Shown: positions 1 to 9,721, counted from the stretch's first letter. The stretch: 64,000 bases of DNA from Pseudofrankia inefficax (GCF_000166135.1 NC_014666.1:7750001-7814000), one strand, 5' to 3'. Translations and numbers: made by a program. The notes: a model not told the origin generated them from the letters alone.

Positions 1-455
1 ATGTTGCCCCACGGCACCCGGCCGGCGGCGAAACCACGGGTGACCACGGAGCTCAGGTGCAGCGCCCAGCCGAGCACGGTCAGCACGACCGCTATCCGGC
101 CGACGAGCAGGGCCCGGGCCGGCTGCTCGTCGTCGGCCCCGTCGAAGTCCGAGCCGCCGGAGGCCGGGCCCGCCACGCCGGCAGCGGGGGCGGCCGCCTT
201 GGCGGGGGCTGGGACGTCGCCGGCGGCACCGGCCGCCGTGGCACCGACGAGTGCCGGCTCACGGGCCGGCTTGGCCGTCGCGGTGGCGGGCGTCGCCGTG
301 GCGGACGTGGTGGCCGCCTCGGCCTCCGCTCCCGCGCGACCGAATCGGCTGAAGGCGAACTCGGCCGCGTAGCCGAGCATCCCGGCCGCGTACAAGGCCA
401 TCGCGCCGCCGTAGAGGTGGTCGGATAGCGAGGCGAGGCCCTCGTTGACGGCCAT
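1..455 (-). CDS. ccsB: cytochrome c biogenesis protein CcsB (CcsA-like), N-terminal part
   Basis: Only the first 151 residues lie in the window; the gene runs off the left edge. Translation from the ATG at 455 begins MAVNEGLASLSDHLYGGAMA and reaches RVPWGN, where CcsA/CcsB-family heme-handling membrane proteins continue with tryptophan-rich periplasmic heme-binding segments. One N-terminal membrane segment is followed by an Ala/Thr/Pro-rich linker of about 60 residues and a second hydrophobic stretch. The start overlaps the resB stop in a TGATG, so the two are translationally coupled. With ResB it should form the system II heme export and ligation complex in the cytoplasmic membrane. The linker is longer than in most homologues. 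Identification rests on the N-terminus and on the operon. Confidence 0.87.
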   Translation of the reverse strand, partial: MAVNEGLASLSDHLYGGAMALYAAGMLGYAAEFAFSRFGRAGAEAEAATTSATATPATATAKPAREPALVGATAAGAAGDVPAPAKAAAPAAGVAGPASGGSDFDGADDEQPARALLVGRIAVVLTVLGWALHLSSVVTRGFAAGRVPWGN

Positions 456-2356
456 CACGGCTCCCGTCTGTTGCTGGAGGGGGCGTTCTCATCGGTGGTC
501 GAGGGGGCGCCGTCGGGTCTCGCGGCGTCCGGACTGGCGGGGTTGGGTCTGGCGGAGTCCTGGGCGGCTGTGTCCTGGGTGACGGTGGTCGCGGCGCGTA
601 GCTGGGTGGTCAGCGAGGCGAGCTCCGCGGCGAAGCCCTCGGCGTCCGAGCGGGACAGGCCACCGATCTCGACCGTGCTACCGGCGCCGGCGGCACGAGC
701 CCGGACCCAGACCCGCCGGCGACGGACCCGCAGGCTGATGATCAGGCCCAGGATGATCGCGATCGCGGCGACGAGCACGAGGTCCTTCGTCGGGTCCGAC
801 TTGACCTGGAACTGGGCGTACTCGCGCACGCCGTCGACGGACAGCGACATCCCGCCGGGCAGGTTGGTCATCGTCCGCTCGTCGGCGTGGCCGATCCACA
901 GTGCCTGCGAGATCACGCCGTTGCCGGTCGGCCCGTCGGAGGTGAACTGCTTCATGTCCCGCGTGTCGAGGGAGTAGATGTTCTGCGGGATTCCCTCGTT
1001 GACGTGCAGGTTGCCGACGTAGCCCGTCAGCGTGATGGCCGGGTTGGCGGCCGCCGGGTAGATCGAGACGAGGCCCTGGGCCGGGTCGTCGATCGTCGTC
1101 GGGGTGAAGAAGCCCATGAAGGCCAGCTGCTGAGGTGTCTGGAGCTTGCCCACCGGCGCGAGCCCGGCATCGGGAATCTTGACGACGCACAGCGAGCGGA
1201 AGTTCGGGTCCTCCTGGGCGCAGGTGACGTACGACTCCCAGACGACCTTCCCGGCCTTGTCCCGCAGCACGAAGTGCGGCGCGTAGCCGTGACCGAGCAG
1301 GTAGACCTTGTCCTTGCCGATCACCAGCGGGTGGTTCGGCTTGATCACCGTCTTCTTGACCGGGGAGTCCAGACCGGTGCGGTACGACACCGCGGCGGCG
1401 AACTCCTTGGGCTCGCCGCTGAGCTGGTAGCTCGCGCTGAACTTGTCCAGCGTGACCGAGTACGGCCGCAGGTTGGCGGTGTCGACCATCGCGCCGGCGG
1501 TGAACTGGTCGTAGGACAGCAGCGTGTTCGAGAACCCGTCACCCTGCACGACCAGCATCGAGCCCTGGTAGCCGTACCAGGAGCCGAGCCCGACGCCCAG
1601 CAGCAGGACCATCAGCGCGATGTGGAAGACCAGGTTGCCGGTCTCCCGCAGGTAGCCCTTCTCGGCGGCGACCGAGTGGTCGGGGCTGCCGTCCGGTCGG
1701 GTGGCCCCGTCGGCCGCGATCGCGACCCGGAACCGGCGCGAGCGCAGCATCGCGGCCGCGGCGGCGGTCGCCTCGCCCGGCGCGAGCGGGCTCGCGAAGG
1801 CGGAGCCGCCCGCGAGGCGCCCCGGCCGGGCCGGCGCCGCCGGCGGGCGGCCAAGCAGCGCCTGCGCGTGCCAGCGCACCCGCGACCACAGGCAGCCGAT
1901 CAGCGAGATGAAGAGCAGCACGTAGATCGCGGCGAACCACGGCGCGCTGAAGACGTGGAACAGCGAGAGGCGCTCGAAGATCGGCCCAAGCGTCGGATGG
2001 TTGGCCCGGTAACGCTGCACCAGGATCGGGTTGATGTTGTTCTGCGGGAGCAGGGAGCCCGGGATCGCGGCCACCGCCAGCAGGAACAGCAGGATCAGCG
2101 CGGTGCGCATGCTGGTCAGCACCCGCCAGCCGCGCCGGACCGGGTCGACCAGCCTGGCCAGGCTGGTCCGCCCACCGTCCGCCGCACCCTCGGGGGACGT
2201 CGCCGCGACGGCGGGCAGGCCCGTCTGCCGGGCCGCCGGGACGCCGAACGCGTCCGGCTGGGCGACGATCTCGTCGGCGTCGACCTCTGTCGGCGAAGCG
2301 GCTGCCGCGCCGGTCTTGCCGGCCGTGGCGGTGGAGCTCGTCGAGGGTGGCGTCAC
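455..2356 (-). CDS. resB: cytochrome c biogenesis protein ResB (Ccs1)
   Basis: A 633-residue ResB-family membrane protein that partners CcsA/CcsB in transferring heme to apocytochrome c outside the membrane. The GTG at 2356 is chosen because it overlaps the ccdA stop in GTGA; the open frame further upstream is out-of-frame ccdA. After a disordered N-terminus of about 80 residues come hydrophobic segments including ALILLFLLAVAAIPGSLLPQ, typical of ResB, then IYVLLFISLIGCLWSR, a third around FHIALMVLLLGVGLG, a long extracytoplasmic domain (about residues 260-530) and a last segment LVLVAAIAIILGLIISLRVR. The roughly 80-residue Ser/Pro/Ala/Asp tail is low complexity. It sits third in the resA-ccdA-resB-ccsB operon. 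Confidence 0.93.
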   Translation of the reverse strand: MTPPSTSSTATAGKTGAAAASPTEVDADEIVAQPDAFGVPAARQTGLPAVAATSPEGAADGGRTSLARLVDPVRRGWRVLTSMRTALILLFLLAVAAIPGSLLPQNNINPILVQRYRANHPTLGPIFERLSLFHVFSAPWFAAIYVLLFISLIGCLWSRVRWHAQALLGRPPAAPARPGRLAGGSAFASPLAPGEATAAAAAMLRSRRFRVAIAADGATRPDGSPDHSVAAEKGYLRETGNLVFHIALMVLLLGVGLGSWYGYQGSMLVVQGDGFSNTLLSYDQFTAGAMVDTANLRPYSVTLDKFSASYQLSGEPKEFAAAVSYRTGLDSPVKKTVIKPNHPLVIGKDKVYLLGHGYAPHFVLRDKAGKVVWESYVTCAQEDPNFRSLCVVKIPDAGLAPVGKLQTPQQLAFMGFFTPTTIDDPAQGLVSIYPAAANPAITLTGYVGNLHVNEGIPQNIYSLDTRDMKQFTSDGPTGNGVISQALWIGHADERTMTNLPGGMSLSVDGVREYAQFQVKSDPTKDLVLVAAIAIILGLIISLRVRRRRVWVRARAAGAGSTVEIGGLSRSDAEGFAAELASLTTQLRAATTVTQDTAAQDSARPNPASPDAARPDGAPSTTDENAPSSNRREP

Positions 2357-3297
2357 AGCGGTGTCTCCGCGAATCCGGGGGCGAACGAGCGCAGCGTCGA
2401 GACCAGGTCGGCCCACTGACCGGTCACCTGCAGGACGCCGACGACGACCAGGAGCGTGCCGCCGGCGAGGGTGAGCAGCCGGGCGTGCGACCGGACCACC
2501 GCCAGCGCGCCGGCGGCCCGGCGGAATCCGAGGCCGACGACGACGAACGGTACGCCCAGGCCCAGGCAGTACACGGCGGACAGGAACGCGCCGCGCCCCG
2601 CGGTCGCGCTCTGCACCGCCAGGCCCAGGACGGCCGTGAGCGTGGGGCCGAGGCACGGCGTCCAGCCGAGACCGAACAGCACGCCGAGCAGCGGGGCGCC
2701 GAGCAGCCCCGGCGACGGCAGCCGGTGCAGGCGCAGCTCCCGGTTGGCCCACATGAACCGGGAGAAGGCCCCCGCGAACAGCAGGCCCATCAGGATCGTG
2801 ACGACGCCGAGCACCCGGGTCACCCCGACCTGGTGAATCCGGATCCAGCTCCCGACCCCGCCGAACGCCACGCCGTAGGAGACGAACACGGCCGAGAACC
2901 CGAGCACGAACAGCCCGGTCCCCACCGTCACCCGCCCGACCCGGCGCGCCCGGCCAAGCCCGGCGCCCAGCAGCCGGGCCGGCGTTCTGGGCATGGTGGC
3001 CTCAGCCGCCGATCCGGTGCCCACCGGCGCCGACGCGTCGGACGGCCGGGCGGCGGCCACACCTGGCGCCGCCGCCACCAGCACGGCCTCGGCGGGAGCG
3101 GTCTCCCGCGTCACCGCCTCCTCGGCCTCGCGGGGCTGACCCTCCAGGTCGGCGCCGGACAGGCCCGTGACGTACGAGAGGTAGCCCGGGACCAGCGGCA
3201 GCACGCAGGGCGAGAAGAAGGACAGCAGTCCGGCGACGGCGGCGACCGGCGTCGCCAGCAGCAGCGGCCCGTCCGTGACCAGCCCGGCGACGCTCAC
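2353..3297 (-). CDS. ccdA: CcdA/DsbD-type transmembrane thiol-disulfide transporter
   Basis: A 314-residue polytopic membrane protein. The first helix carries FFSPCVLPLVPGYLSYVTG, and GWTPCLGPTLTAVLGLA appears later. These two Pro-Cys motifs hold the redox cysteines that CcdA uses to carry electrons from cytoplasmic thioredoxin to extracytoplasmic thiol proteins. A poorly conserved loop of about 70 Ala/Pro-rich residues (about 50-115) separates the first helix from the rest, longer than in Bacillus CcdA. The start is GTG (3295-3297), 31 bp after the resA-like gene, and the stop overlaps the resB start. It likely keeps the TlpA/ResA-like neighbour reduced so that apocytochrome c cysteines are available for heme attachment. 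Confidence 0.93.
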   Translation of the reverse strand: MSVAGLVTDGPLLLATPVAAVAGLLSFFSPCVLPLVPGYLSYVTGLSGADLEGQPREAEEAVTRETAPAEAVLVAAAPGVAAARPSDASAPVGTGSAAEATMPRTPARLLGAGLGRARRVGRVTVGTGLFVLGFSAVFVSYGVAFGGVGSWIRIHQVGVTRVLGVVTILMGLLFAGAFSRFMWANRELRLHRLPSPGLLGAPLLGVLFGLGWTPCLGPTLTAVLGLAVQSATAGRGAFLSAVYCLGLGVPFVVVGLGFRRAAGALAVVRSHARLLTLAGGTLLVVVGVLQVTGQWADLVSTLRSFAPGFAETPL

Positions 3298-3328
3298 CGC
3301 GAGTCCCCGCCGCCCGTCGTCACCGAGG

Positions 3329-3976
3329 TCACGTCTCGGCCGCGAGCTTGTCGAGGACCGGGCCGAGGCTCTGCGCGGTCACGCCGCCGGCGAAGCGAGC
3401 CGCGATGTCACCGTTGCGGTCGAGCACGAACGTAGTCGGGAGGGCTACCGCGACCGGCCAGTGCGCGGCGAGCGTGCCGAGCTTGTCGACGATGCTCGGG
3501 TAGGTGACCTTGTAGGACCGGACGAAGGCCTGCGCGGGTGACACGTCCTCGCGCTCGTCCACGCCGAGGAACGCGACGTCCGGCTTCTGCGCGGACACCT
3601 GGAGCAGGTTCGGCGTCTCGGCCCGGCAGGGCGAGCACCACGAGGCCCAGAAGTTGACGACGACGATCTTGCCGCGGAACGACGCCAGGTCCAGCTTGGT
3701 GCCGGTCAGCGTCGTGCCGGCGAGGTTGGGCGCCGCCTTGCGGTGACCCAGCTCCGCGAAGTCCTGGCCCGGCGCCTGCGGCACGAACTTGAACGTGCCG
3801 GTGGAGGCGTCGACCTTGTTCGCCGAGCTGGAGCAGCCGGACAGGCCGAGACTGCCGATCCCGACAGCCAGGGCCAACGACGGCAGGACGGCCCGGCGCC
3901 AGCCGCGCGGGCCCCGCCCCGCGGGGATGCGTACGCCCCGCCCCGACTTCAGCACGTCACTCAGTATGTGCGCCAC
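3329..3976 (-). CDS. resA: TlpA/ResA-like thioredoxin lipoprotein
   Basis: A 215-residue protein with a basic N-terminus, a hydrophobic segment and a lipobox ending LGLSGC at about residue 48, so it should be lipid-anchored outside the membrane. The thioredoxin fold follows: VVVNFWASWCSPCRAE has the active-site WCSPC, and GVDERED and VALPTTFVLDRNGDI match TlpA/ResA strands, including the cis-Pro. Expected role: reducing the CXXCH cysteines of apocytochrome c, with electrons from CcdA. It is the first gene of resA-ccdA-resB-ccsB. The 158 bp upstream, shared with the 3' end of the histidine phosphatase gene, must hold the promoter. Confidence 0.9.
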   Translation of the reverse strand: MAHILSDVLKSGRGVRIPAGRGPRGWRRAVLPSLALAVGIGSLGLSGCSSSANKVDASTGTFKFVPQAPGQDFAELGHRKAAPNLAGTTLTGTKLDLASFRGKIVVVNFWASWCSPCRAETPNLLQVSAQKPDVAFLGVDEREDVSPAQAFVRSYKVTYPSIVDKLGTLAAHWPVAVALPTTFVLDRNGDIAARFAGGVTAQSLGPVLDKLAAET

Positions 3977-4134
3977 GTTCCGCGCTCCCAGTGCGCCTCG
4001 GGTCTACTCCGTCGCCGCACTCGCTCCACGTCTACGACCGTCCGTAGAACTTCACTCACCACAGTAAGCCGCGCCCGTCCCAGGCGACGGCCGGGGCCCG
4101 GCGAACCGTTGTGACAAGCCTCGCGGCGGCGGCC

Positions 4135-4824
4135 TCAGGCGCCGACCGAGCCCGAGCCCGCGGCGGTGGGGCCGTTGGGTTCGGCGTAGTCGACGCGCAG
4201 CAGGGTCCCGTCGCGGTACACGGCGGAGGTGACGCTCGCCAGCGCGCACTGGCGCCGGTCGGGCCGGTGGAACAGGCGACGGCCCTCCAGCGCGCGCCGG
4301 GCCGTCCAGACCGGGAGCTGGTGGCTGACCAGCACGACCTGGCGGCCGGGGTGGCTGTCGCGCCAGTCCTCGGCGGCGCGCAGCATGCGCTCGGCGATCT
4401 CGGTGTACGGCTCGCCCCACGACGGCTTGAGCGGGTTGCGCAGGACCGACCACATCTTCGGGTCGCGCAGCAGCCGGGGGCTGGCCTCGAACTTGCGGCC
4501 CTCGAAGAAGTTGCGGCTCTCGATCAGCCGGTGGTCGGTGAGCACCGGCAGGCCGTGGGCGGCGGCGATCGGGGCCGCGGTCTGCTGGGCGCGCAGCAGC
4601 GGGCTCGCGACCACGGCGGCCACGTCCAGGTCGGCCAGGTACTCGCCCACCACCTTGGCCTGGCGTTCACCGGTCTCGGACAGCCGGTAGTTCGGCAGCC
4701 GGCCGTAGAGGATCTTCTCCGGGTTGAACACCTCGCCGTGGCGGACCAGGTGCACGGTGGTGGTCCCCGCCTCGTCCGGCGGCCGTGGCGCGGGCGGCGG
4801 CTGCGTCACCGGCGGCTGGGTCAC
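4135..4824 (-). CDS. histidine phosphatase family protein (phosphoglycerate mutase-like)
   Basis: A 229-residue branch-1 histidine phosphatase. [12 protein letters not shown] carries the catalytic [16 protein letters not shown] and [13 protein letters not shown] follow, and [10 protein letters not shown] carries the second catalytic histidine. The GTG at 4824 overlaps the hemL stop in GTGA, which fixes the start; the first 20 residues are Pro-rich. The same hemL-phosphatase-ResA-CcdA-ResB-Ccs order occurs in mycobacteria, where this gene is annotated only as a possible phosphoglycerate mutase. The substrate is unknown. Residues typical of cofactor-dependent glycolytic mutase are absent; the true gpmA is at 35.4-36.1 kb. 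Confidence 0.88.
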   Translation of the reverse strand: MTQPPVTQPPPAPRPPDEAGTTTVHLVRHGEVFNPEKILYGRLPNYRLSETGERQAKVVGEYLADLDVAAVVASPLLRAQQTAAPIAAAHGLPVLTDHRLIESRNFFEGRKFEASPRLLRDPKMWSVLRNPLKPSWGEPYTEIAERMLRAAEDWRDSHPGRQVVLVSHQLPVWTARRALEGRRLFHRPDRRQCALASVTSAVYRDGTLLRVDYAEPNGPTAAGSGSVGA

Positions 4825-6206
4825 GAGGAGACCGCCTCGGCCCGGCCGGCGGCGACGGGCGGGTCGGCGACCGCGGCGGCGGCGCGGGCCGCGGCCGGTG
4901 CCGCGGCGGCGATCCGCTCGACGGCCTCGTCGTCGTGCGCGGCGGAGACGAACCAGGCCTCGAACGCCGACGGAGGCAGGTAGACGCCGGCGTCGAGCAT
5001 GCTGTGGAAGAACGCCGCGTACCGGACCGACTCCTGGGCCACGGCACCCGCGTAGTCGACGACGGCGGCGGCGTCGGTGAAGAAGAAGCTGAACAGGCTG
5101 CCGGCGCTCGCCGGCAGGTGGGCGACGCCGGCCTCGGTGAGCGCGGTGGAGACGATCCCGGCGACGTCGCCGGCCCGGGCGTCGACGGCCGCGTACACCT
5201 CGTCCGTGCAGGCGTTCAGGGTCGCGAGGCCGGCGGCGACGGCCAGCGGGTTCCCCGACAGGGTGCCGGCCTGGTAGACCGGCCCGGCCGGGGCGAGCCG
5301 CGCCATGACGTCGGCCCGGCCGCCGAAGGCCGCCGCGGGCAGACCGCCGCCCATCACCTTGCCGAACGTGAACAGGTCGGGCGCCCAGCCCTCGGCGACG
5401 CCCTCGATCCCCCACCAACCGGCCCGGGAGACCCGGAACCCAGTCATCACCTCGTCGAGGATGAACAGCGCGCCATGCTGGTCGCACAACCGCCGCAGAC
5501 CGGCGTTGAAGCCCGGCAGCGGCGGGACGACGCCCATGTTCGCCGCGGCTGCCTCGGTGATGACGGCGGCGATCTCGCCGCCCTGCTCGGCGAAGACCGA
5601 CTCGACGAGGGCCAGGTCGTTGTACGGCAGCACGATCGTGTCGGCGGTGGCCGCGCCGGTGACGCCGGGGGTGTCCGGCAGGCCGAGCGTCACGATGCCC
5701 GAGCCGGCCGCGGCGAGCAGCGCGTCGACGTGGCCGTGATAGCACCCGGCGAACTTGACGACCTTCGTGCGGCCGGTGAAGCCGCGGGCCAGCCGCACGG
5801 CGCTCATCGTCGCCTCGGTGCCCGAGTTCACCAGCCGGACCTGCTCCAGCGGGGCCACCCGGTTGACCAGCGCCTCGGCCAGCTCCACCTCACCGGGCGT
5901 CGGCGTGCCGAAGCTGGTGCCGCTGGCGGCCGCCCGCTGGAGCGCGGCCACGACGTCCGGGTGCGCGTGGCCGAGGATCATCGGGCCCCACGAGCCGACC
6001 AGGTCGACGTAGGTACGCCCGTCGGCGTCGGTGAGGTAGGCGCCCTTCCCGGACACCATGAACCGGGGCACACCCCCGACCGCCCGGAAGGCCCGGACCG
6101 GCGAGTTGACCCCGCCGGGGGTGACCCGCTCGGCGCGGGCGAACAGGTGCTCGGAGGCCGGGGCAGCAGACGGGACGACGCCGCCTGGGGCTGCGGGAAC
6201 AGGCAT
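4821..6206 (-). CDS. hemL: glutamate-1-semialdehyde 2,1-aminomutase
   Basis: A 461-residue PLP enzyme that converts glutamate-1-semialdehyde to 5-aminolevulinate, the step after HemA in C5 heme synthesis. [19 protein letters not shown] opens the conserved N-terminus, [18 protein letters not shown] binds PLP phosphate, [12 protein letters not shown] carries the Asp of the PLP pocket, and [19 protein letters not shown] carries the Schiff-base lysine. ATG at 6206 is preferred because homology begins about 20 residues later; the frame stays open upstream to 6329 without recognisable sequence. The gene is separated from rex-hemACDB by about 8 kb and is probably co-transcribed with the phosphatase that overlaps its stop. 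Confidence 0.96.
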   Translation of the reverse strand: MPVPAAPGGVVPSAAPASEHLFARAERVTPGGVNSPVRAFRAVGGVPRFMVSGKGAYLTDADGRTYVDLVGSWGPMILGHAHPDVVAALQRAAASGTSFGTPTPGEVELAEALVNRVAPLEQVRLVNSGTEATMSAVRLARGFTGRTKVVKFAGCYHGHVDALLAAAGSGIVTLGLPDTPGVTGAATADTIVLPYNDLALVESVFAEQGGEIAAVITEAAAANMGVVPPLPGFNAGLRRLCDQHGALFILDEVMTGFRVSRAGWWGIEGVAEGWAPDLFTFGKVMGGGLPAAAFGGRADVMARLAPAGPVYQAGTLSGNPLAVAAGLATLNACTDEVYAAVDARAGDVAGIVSTALTEAGVAHLPASAGSLFSFFFTDAAAVVDYAGAVAQESVRYAAFFHSMLDAGVYLPPSAFEAWFVSAAHDDEAVERIAAAAPAAARAAAAVADPPVAAGRAEAVSS

Positions 6207-6444
6207 GCCCCGATCCTCGCAGGTCCACCGGAGGTCGCTACCCGCCCACCGGCCTCGCCCGGCCGGTGAGGCGTGACCCACCTCATAGCGAGCAAGGCCG
6301 GGTGGGCCGAACGCGACACAGCGCCCCATCTCGGAGCCGAGCGGGGCGCAGTGGCCCGGGCCTCGTGGCCAGTGGCGTGTGCGGGCTCGCGGTGACGAAG
6401 ATTACGGCAGTCCTCGCACCAAGAGCCGAACGATCGGAGTCGTC

Positions 6445-7368
6445 ATGCGCATCGGGACCCTCCTGCCAGACCCCGGCGGAACGGACGCGCTCGCCCGGCT
6501 GCGGGACACGCTGGCGCAGGCCGCCGAGGACGGGCTCACATCCGCGTGGATGACGCACATCTTCGGCCTGGACGCGCTGACGGCGCTCGCGGTCGCCGGC
6601 AGCCAGGTCCCGGGGATCGAGGTCGGCACCGCGGTCGTGGCGACGTACCCGCGCCACCCGGTCGCGCTCGCCCAGCAGGCGCTGACGACGGCGCTGGCCA
6701 CCGGCGGCCGGCTGACCCTGGGCATCGGCCTGTCGCACCGGCTGGTGGTCGAGGACATGTTCGGCTACAGCTTCGACCGGCCGGCGCGGCACATGTCCGA
6801 GTACCTGTCCGCGCTGGTGCCGCTGCTCGACGGGCAGCCGGTGGACGTCAAGGGCGAGACCCTGCGGGCCGCGGCGGGCCTCTCGACGCCGCGGCTCGGG
6901 CGGGTGCCGGTCCTGGTCGCGGCGCTGGGGCCGGCGATGCTGCGGCTGGCCGGCGCGCGCACCGACGGGACGGTGCTGTGGATGACCGGGCCGGCGACGA
7001 TCCGCGACCACACGGTCCCGACGATCCGGGCCGCCGCCGCCGAGGCGGGGCGCCCGGAGCCCCGGGTGGTGGCCTCGCTGCCGGTCCGCGTCACCGACGA
7101 TGTCGAGGGCGCGCGCGTCGCGGCCAACAAGACGTTCGCGATCTACGGCAAGCTGCCGTCCTACCGGGCCATGCTCGACCGGGAGGGCGCCGCCGGGCCG
7201 GCCGACGTCGCGATCATCGGTGACGAGGAGTCCGTCGCGGCTCGGGTCGCCGACGTGGCCGCGGCGGGCGCGACCGATTTCGTCGCCGTGCCGTTCGCCC
7301 CCGAGGGCAGCGCCGACGAGCAGCGCACCCGCGCGCTCCTGCGCACGCTCGCCCGGTCCCCCAGCTAG
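6445..7368 (+). CDS. LLM-class F420-dependent oxidoreductase
   Basis: A 307-residue luciferase-like TIM barrel. MRIGTLLPDPGG starts the first strand, LTLGIGLSHRLVVEDMFGYS is characteristic of the F420-dependent subgroup, and PVLVAALGPAMLRLAG is the late LLM motif. ATG at 6445 has GGAG seven bases upstream; an in-frame start at 6379 lacks a ribosome site. The gene is divergent from hemL across 238 bp and convergent with the glycosyltransferase. Substrate unknown. F420 rather than FMN as cofactor is inferred from family resemblance. Confidence 0.88.
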   Translation: MRIGTLLPDPGGTDALARLRDTLAQAAEDGLTSAWMTHIFGLDALTALAVAGSQVPGIEVGTAVVATYPRHPVALAQQALTTALATGGRLTLGIGLSHRLVVEDMFGYSFDRPARHMSEYLSALVPLLDGQPVDVKGETLRAAAGLSTPRLGRVPVLVAALGPAMLRLAGARTDGTVLWMTGPATIRDHTVPTIRAAAAEAGRPEPRVVASLPVRVTDDVEGARVAANKTFAIYGKLPSYRAMLDREGAAGPADVAIIGDEESVAARVADVAAAGATDFVAVPFAPEGSADEQRTRALLRTLARSPS

Positions 7369-7377
7369 CCGACGACC

Positions 7378-7409
7378 GCGCGCGGGTCCGCGTGAACGGA
7401 CCCGCGCGC
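7378..7409. terminator. bidirectional hairpin between convergent genes
   Basis: Perfect 13-bp arms (GCGCGCGGGTCCG and its complement) around the 6-base loop CGTGAA lie 10 bp past the oxidoreductase stop and 24 bp before the glycosyltransferase stop. There is no long T tract, as is usual in high-GC actinobacteria. It can serve both strands. Confidence 0.75.
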
Positions 7410-7432
7410 CGGCCGGATCGGCTCCCCGGGAG

Positions 7433-8779
7433 TCAGCGGGGGTCGCCGAAGATGCCGTCCGGGACGGCCGGGCGGGCCGGGCCCGCGTCCGCCGCCGGAG
7501 CGGGCGCCTGGTCCGGGACCAGGCCGGGCACGAGCTGGCCCGGGTCGACGACCGGCTCCCGGCCTCGGGCCGCCGAGTCGCCGTAGATCCGGCCCTTCCA
7601 GGTGACGCCGCGCCCGGCCCGGCGCCGACGGGCCGAGTCGAACGTCATCCCGAGGTAGAGCAGCGCCGTCACCGGGAGCAGCAGGGCCACCGGCAGTGGC
7701 TGGCGGTAGTAGCGGACCATCGGCAGGTACGTGCCGGCGAGCAGCAGCCAGCCGGCGCCGCCGACCGCGGCGAGCGGCCACGCGCCGACGGCGAGTCCCG
7801 TCACCGCCGCCGCGACGGGCACCACGAACAGCAGCAGCATGCCGAGGGCCGTCCCGGCAAGCAGCGCCCCCGAGTGCCGCAGTTGGGTGAAGGCGCTGCG
7901 GGTGACCATGTTCCACAGGTCGGCGAGCGCCGGGTATGGCCGGACGCTGTCGGCCCGGTCGGCGAGGCCGAGCCAGGTCCGCCCGCCCGCGTTCTTGACC
8001 AGCCGGGCGATCGCCACGTCGTCGACGACCGCGCCGCGGACCGCCGCGAGCCCGCCAGCGTCGCGCAGCACCTCGCGGCGCACGAGCGAGCAGCCGCCGC
8101 CCGCCGCCACCCCGGACCGGGGCCGGTTCGACCAGCGGAACGGGTAGAGCATCGCGAAGAAATAGCCGAACGCCGGGACGACCAACCGCTCCCACCACGA
8201 GGTGATGTTCAGCCGCGGCAGCTGGGAGACCATGTCGAGCCGGTGCGTCGTCGCCGCCTCGACCAGCGCGCGCAGCGAGCCGGGCCGGTGGGCGATGTCG
8301 GCATCCGTGAGCAGCACGAACTCGGCCTCGCCGGCGAACTCGACCCCGTGCTGCAGCGCCCAGAGCTGGCCGGTCCAGCCGGCCGGCGGCGGCGTGGACG
8401 ACAGCACGGTGAGCCCGACGCCGCCGAGCGCGGCGGTGTCGCCGGCGTCCCGGGCGGCGGCCCGCCGGGCGAGTTCCTGGGCCGCCAGGTCACGGGCGAC
8501 CTCCGCCGTGCCGTCGGTGCTCGCGTCGTCGACGAGCACCAGCGTGACCGGGCCGGGATAGTCCTGGGCCAGCAGGCTGGGCAGGGTCACCGGCAGCACG
8601 GCGGCCTCGTCCCGGGCCGGGACGACGATCGCGACCGGCGGCCACTTCGCCGGTGCCCGCCGCGCCGGCAGCCGCTGGTCGGTCCGCCAGTAACCACCCC
8701 AGCAGACCGCCAGCCACAACCAGGCGGCCAGCGCGACCGTCGCCGCCGCTGTCAGCACCAGAACCATCTGATCCGTCAC
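7433..8779 (-). CDS. HpnB-like family 2 glycosyltransferase, membrane-anchored
   Basis: About 448 residues. An N-terminal membrane helix is followed by a GT2 domain: VAIVVPARDEAAVLPVTLPS, LVLVDDASTDGTAEVA, and FVLLTDADIAHRPGSL with the DXD-type metal site. AAGGGCSLVRREVLRDAGG and VVDDVAIARLVK follow, then four C-terminal membrane helices. LYPFRWSNRPRSG and the tail MTFDSARRRRAGRGVTWKGR resemble hopanoid-associated HpnB. Frankia makes hopanoids, so a role in hopanoid or other envelope lipid glycosylation is plausible but unproven. GTG at 8779 follows GGAG closely; ATG at 8767 is an alternative. It lies 75 bp after the ABC permease on the same strand, so co-transcription is likely. Confidence 0.82.
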   Translation of the reverse strand: MTDQMVLVLTAAATVALAAWLWLAVCWGGYWRTDQRLPARRAPAKWPPVAIVVPARDEAAVLPVTLPSLLAQDYPGPVTLVLVDDASTDGTAEVARDLAAQELARRAAARDAGDTAALGGVGLTVLSSTPPPAGWTGQLWALQHGVEFAGEAEFVLLTDADIAHRPGSLRALVEAATTHRLDMVSQLPRLNITSWWERLVVPAFGYFFAMLYPFRWSNRPRSGVAAGGGCSLVRREVLRDAGGLAAVRGAVVDDVAIARLVKNAGGRTWLGLADRADSVRPYPALADLWNMVTRSAFTQLRHSGALLAGTALGMLLLFVVPVAAAVTGLAVGAWPLAAVGGAGWLLLAGTYLPMVRYYRQPLPVALLLPVTALLYLGMTFDSARRRRAGRGVTWKGRIYGDSAARGREPVVDPGQLVPGLVPDQAPAPAADAGPARPAVPDGIFGDPR

Positions 8780-8854
8780 TCTCCGTAGCCTGCCACGGCG
8801 CCGGCCAGACGGCAGCCGGACGCCAGGCCGGCTCCGCGGCCGCACGCCAGGCGG

Positions 8855-9721
8855 CTACAGCGAGCGCTGGTAGCCCCGGAAGGCCCGGACCGCCACCGCC
8901 CAGGCGAGCGCGGCGAGCGCCACGAGGCCCAGGAGGTTCCACAGAACGGACAGCCAGTCGGGGTTCGCGGCGATGGCCCCCCGCGACGCCGTCACCGCCC
9001 AGTTGGCCGGGTTGTAGTGGGCGACGGCCCGAATCCAGCCGGGCAGCAGCCCAGCCGGCATCATCGCCGTCGACAGGAAGGTCAACGGCAGCACCAGGAA
9101 GTTCGCCGCCGCGATCAGTGCCTCCCGGCGGCGCACCACCAGCGCGAGGGCGTCGGACAGCGCCGCGACCGCGGCGCTCAGCGTCACCGCTACGACGATC
9201 AGCACCAGCACCCCGGGCACCCCGGAGCGCAGGTGCGCGCCGAGCGACCAGCCGAGCAGGACGATGAGCGCCACCTGCACGGCGACCAGCAGGGCCTGGT
9301 TGGCGAGGGTGCCGCCGACGATGGCCCAGCGGCGCGTCGGCGAGGCGAGCAGCCGCTCCATCACGCCGGTCTCCATGTCGTCGATGAACCGGATCCCGGT
9401 CCAGCCGGCGGAGAACAGCACGCTCATCGTGGCGACGCCAGGGGTCAGGTAGTCGATGTAGTCGTTGTCGGCGAACCCCGGCACCGTCGAGATGCTGTGG
9501 AACAGCGAACCGAACAGCGGCAGCCACACCACCGCCTGGACGAGTGTGATCGCGAGATACGCCGGCCGGCGCATCAGCGAGCGCAGCAGCCGCGCCGTCA
9601 GCGCCCCGAACTGGCGGTACCCCGCCGGCCGCGCGTTGGTCCGGCTGGTGGTCGGCGCGACGGTCGGGACAGCCGCGGGGAGGGATCCCGTGACGGGCGC
9701 CGGCTCGGTGATCGTCGTCAT
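8855..9721 (-). CDS. ABC-2 type exporter permease (DrrB-like)
   Basis: A 288-residue membrane protein with six hydrophobic segments after a 35-residue Thr/Ala/Pro-rich start. FSAGWTGIRFIDDMETGVME and RLLASPTRRW are the typical ABC-2 permease signature between helices 2 and 3, and LPLTFLSTAMMPAG is the conserved late segment. Its ATG overlaps the stop of the ATPase gene in TGATG, so the pair is coupled. It resembles daunorubicin-resistance DrrB and related lipid or drug exporters. With the adjacent glycosyltransferase the substrate may be a lipid or glycolipid, but the sequence does not show it. Confidence 0.9.
   Translation of the reverse strand: MTTITEPAPVTGSLPAAVPTVAPTTSRTNARPAGYRQFGALTARLLRSLMRRPAYLAITLVQAVVWLPLFGSLFHSISTVPGFADNDYIDYLTPGVATMSVLFSAGWTGIRFIDDMETGVMERLLASPTRRWAIVGGTLANQALLVAVQVALIVLLGWSLGAHLRSGVPGVLVLIVVAVTLSAAVAALSDALALVVRRREALIAAANFLVLPLTFLSTAMMPAGLLPGWIRAVAHYNPANWAVTASRGAIAANPDWLSVLWNLLGLVALAALAWAVAVRAFRGYQRSL

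Noticed and set aside
455-2752. resB frame extended to 2752
   Set aside because: Residues before 2356 are Arg/Pro-rich out-of-frame ccdA; the GTGA overlap fixes the start at 2356.
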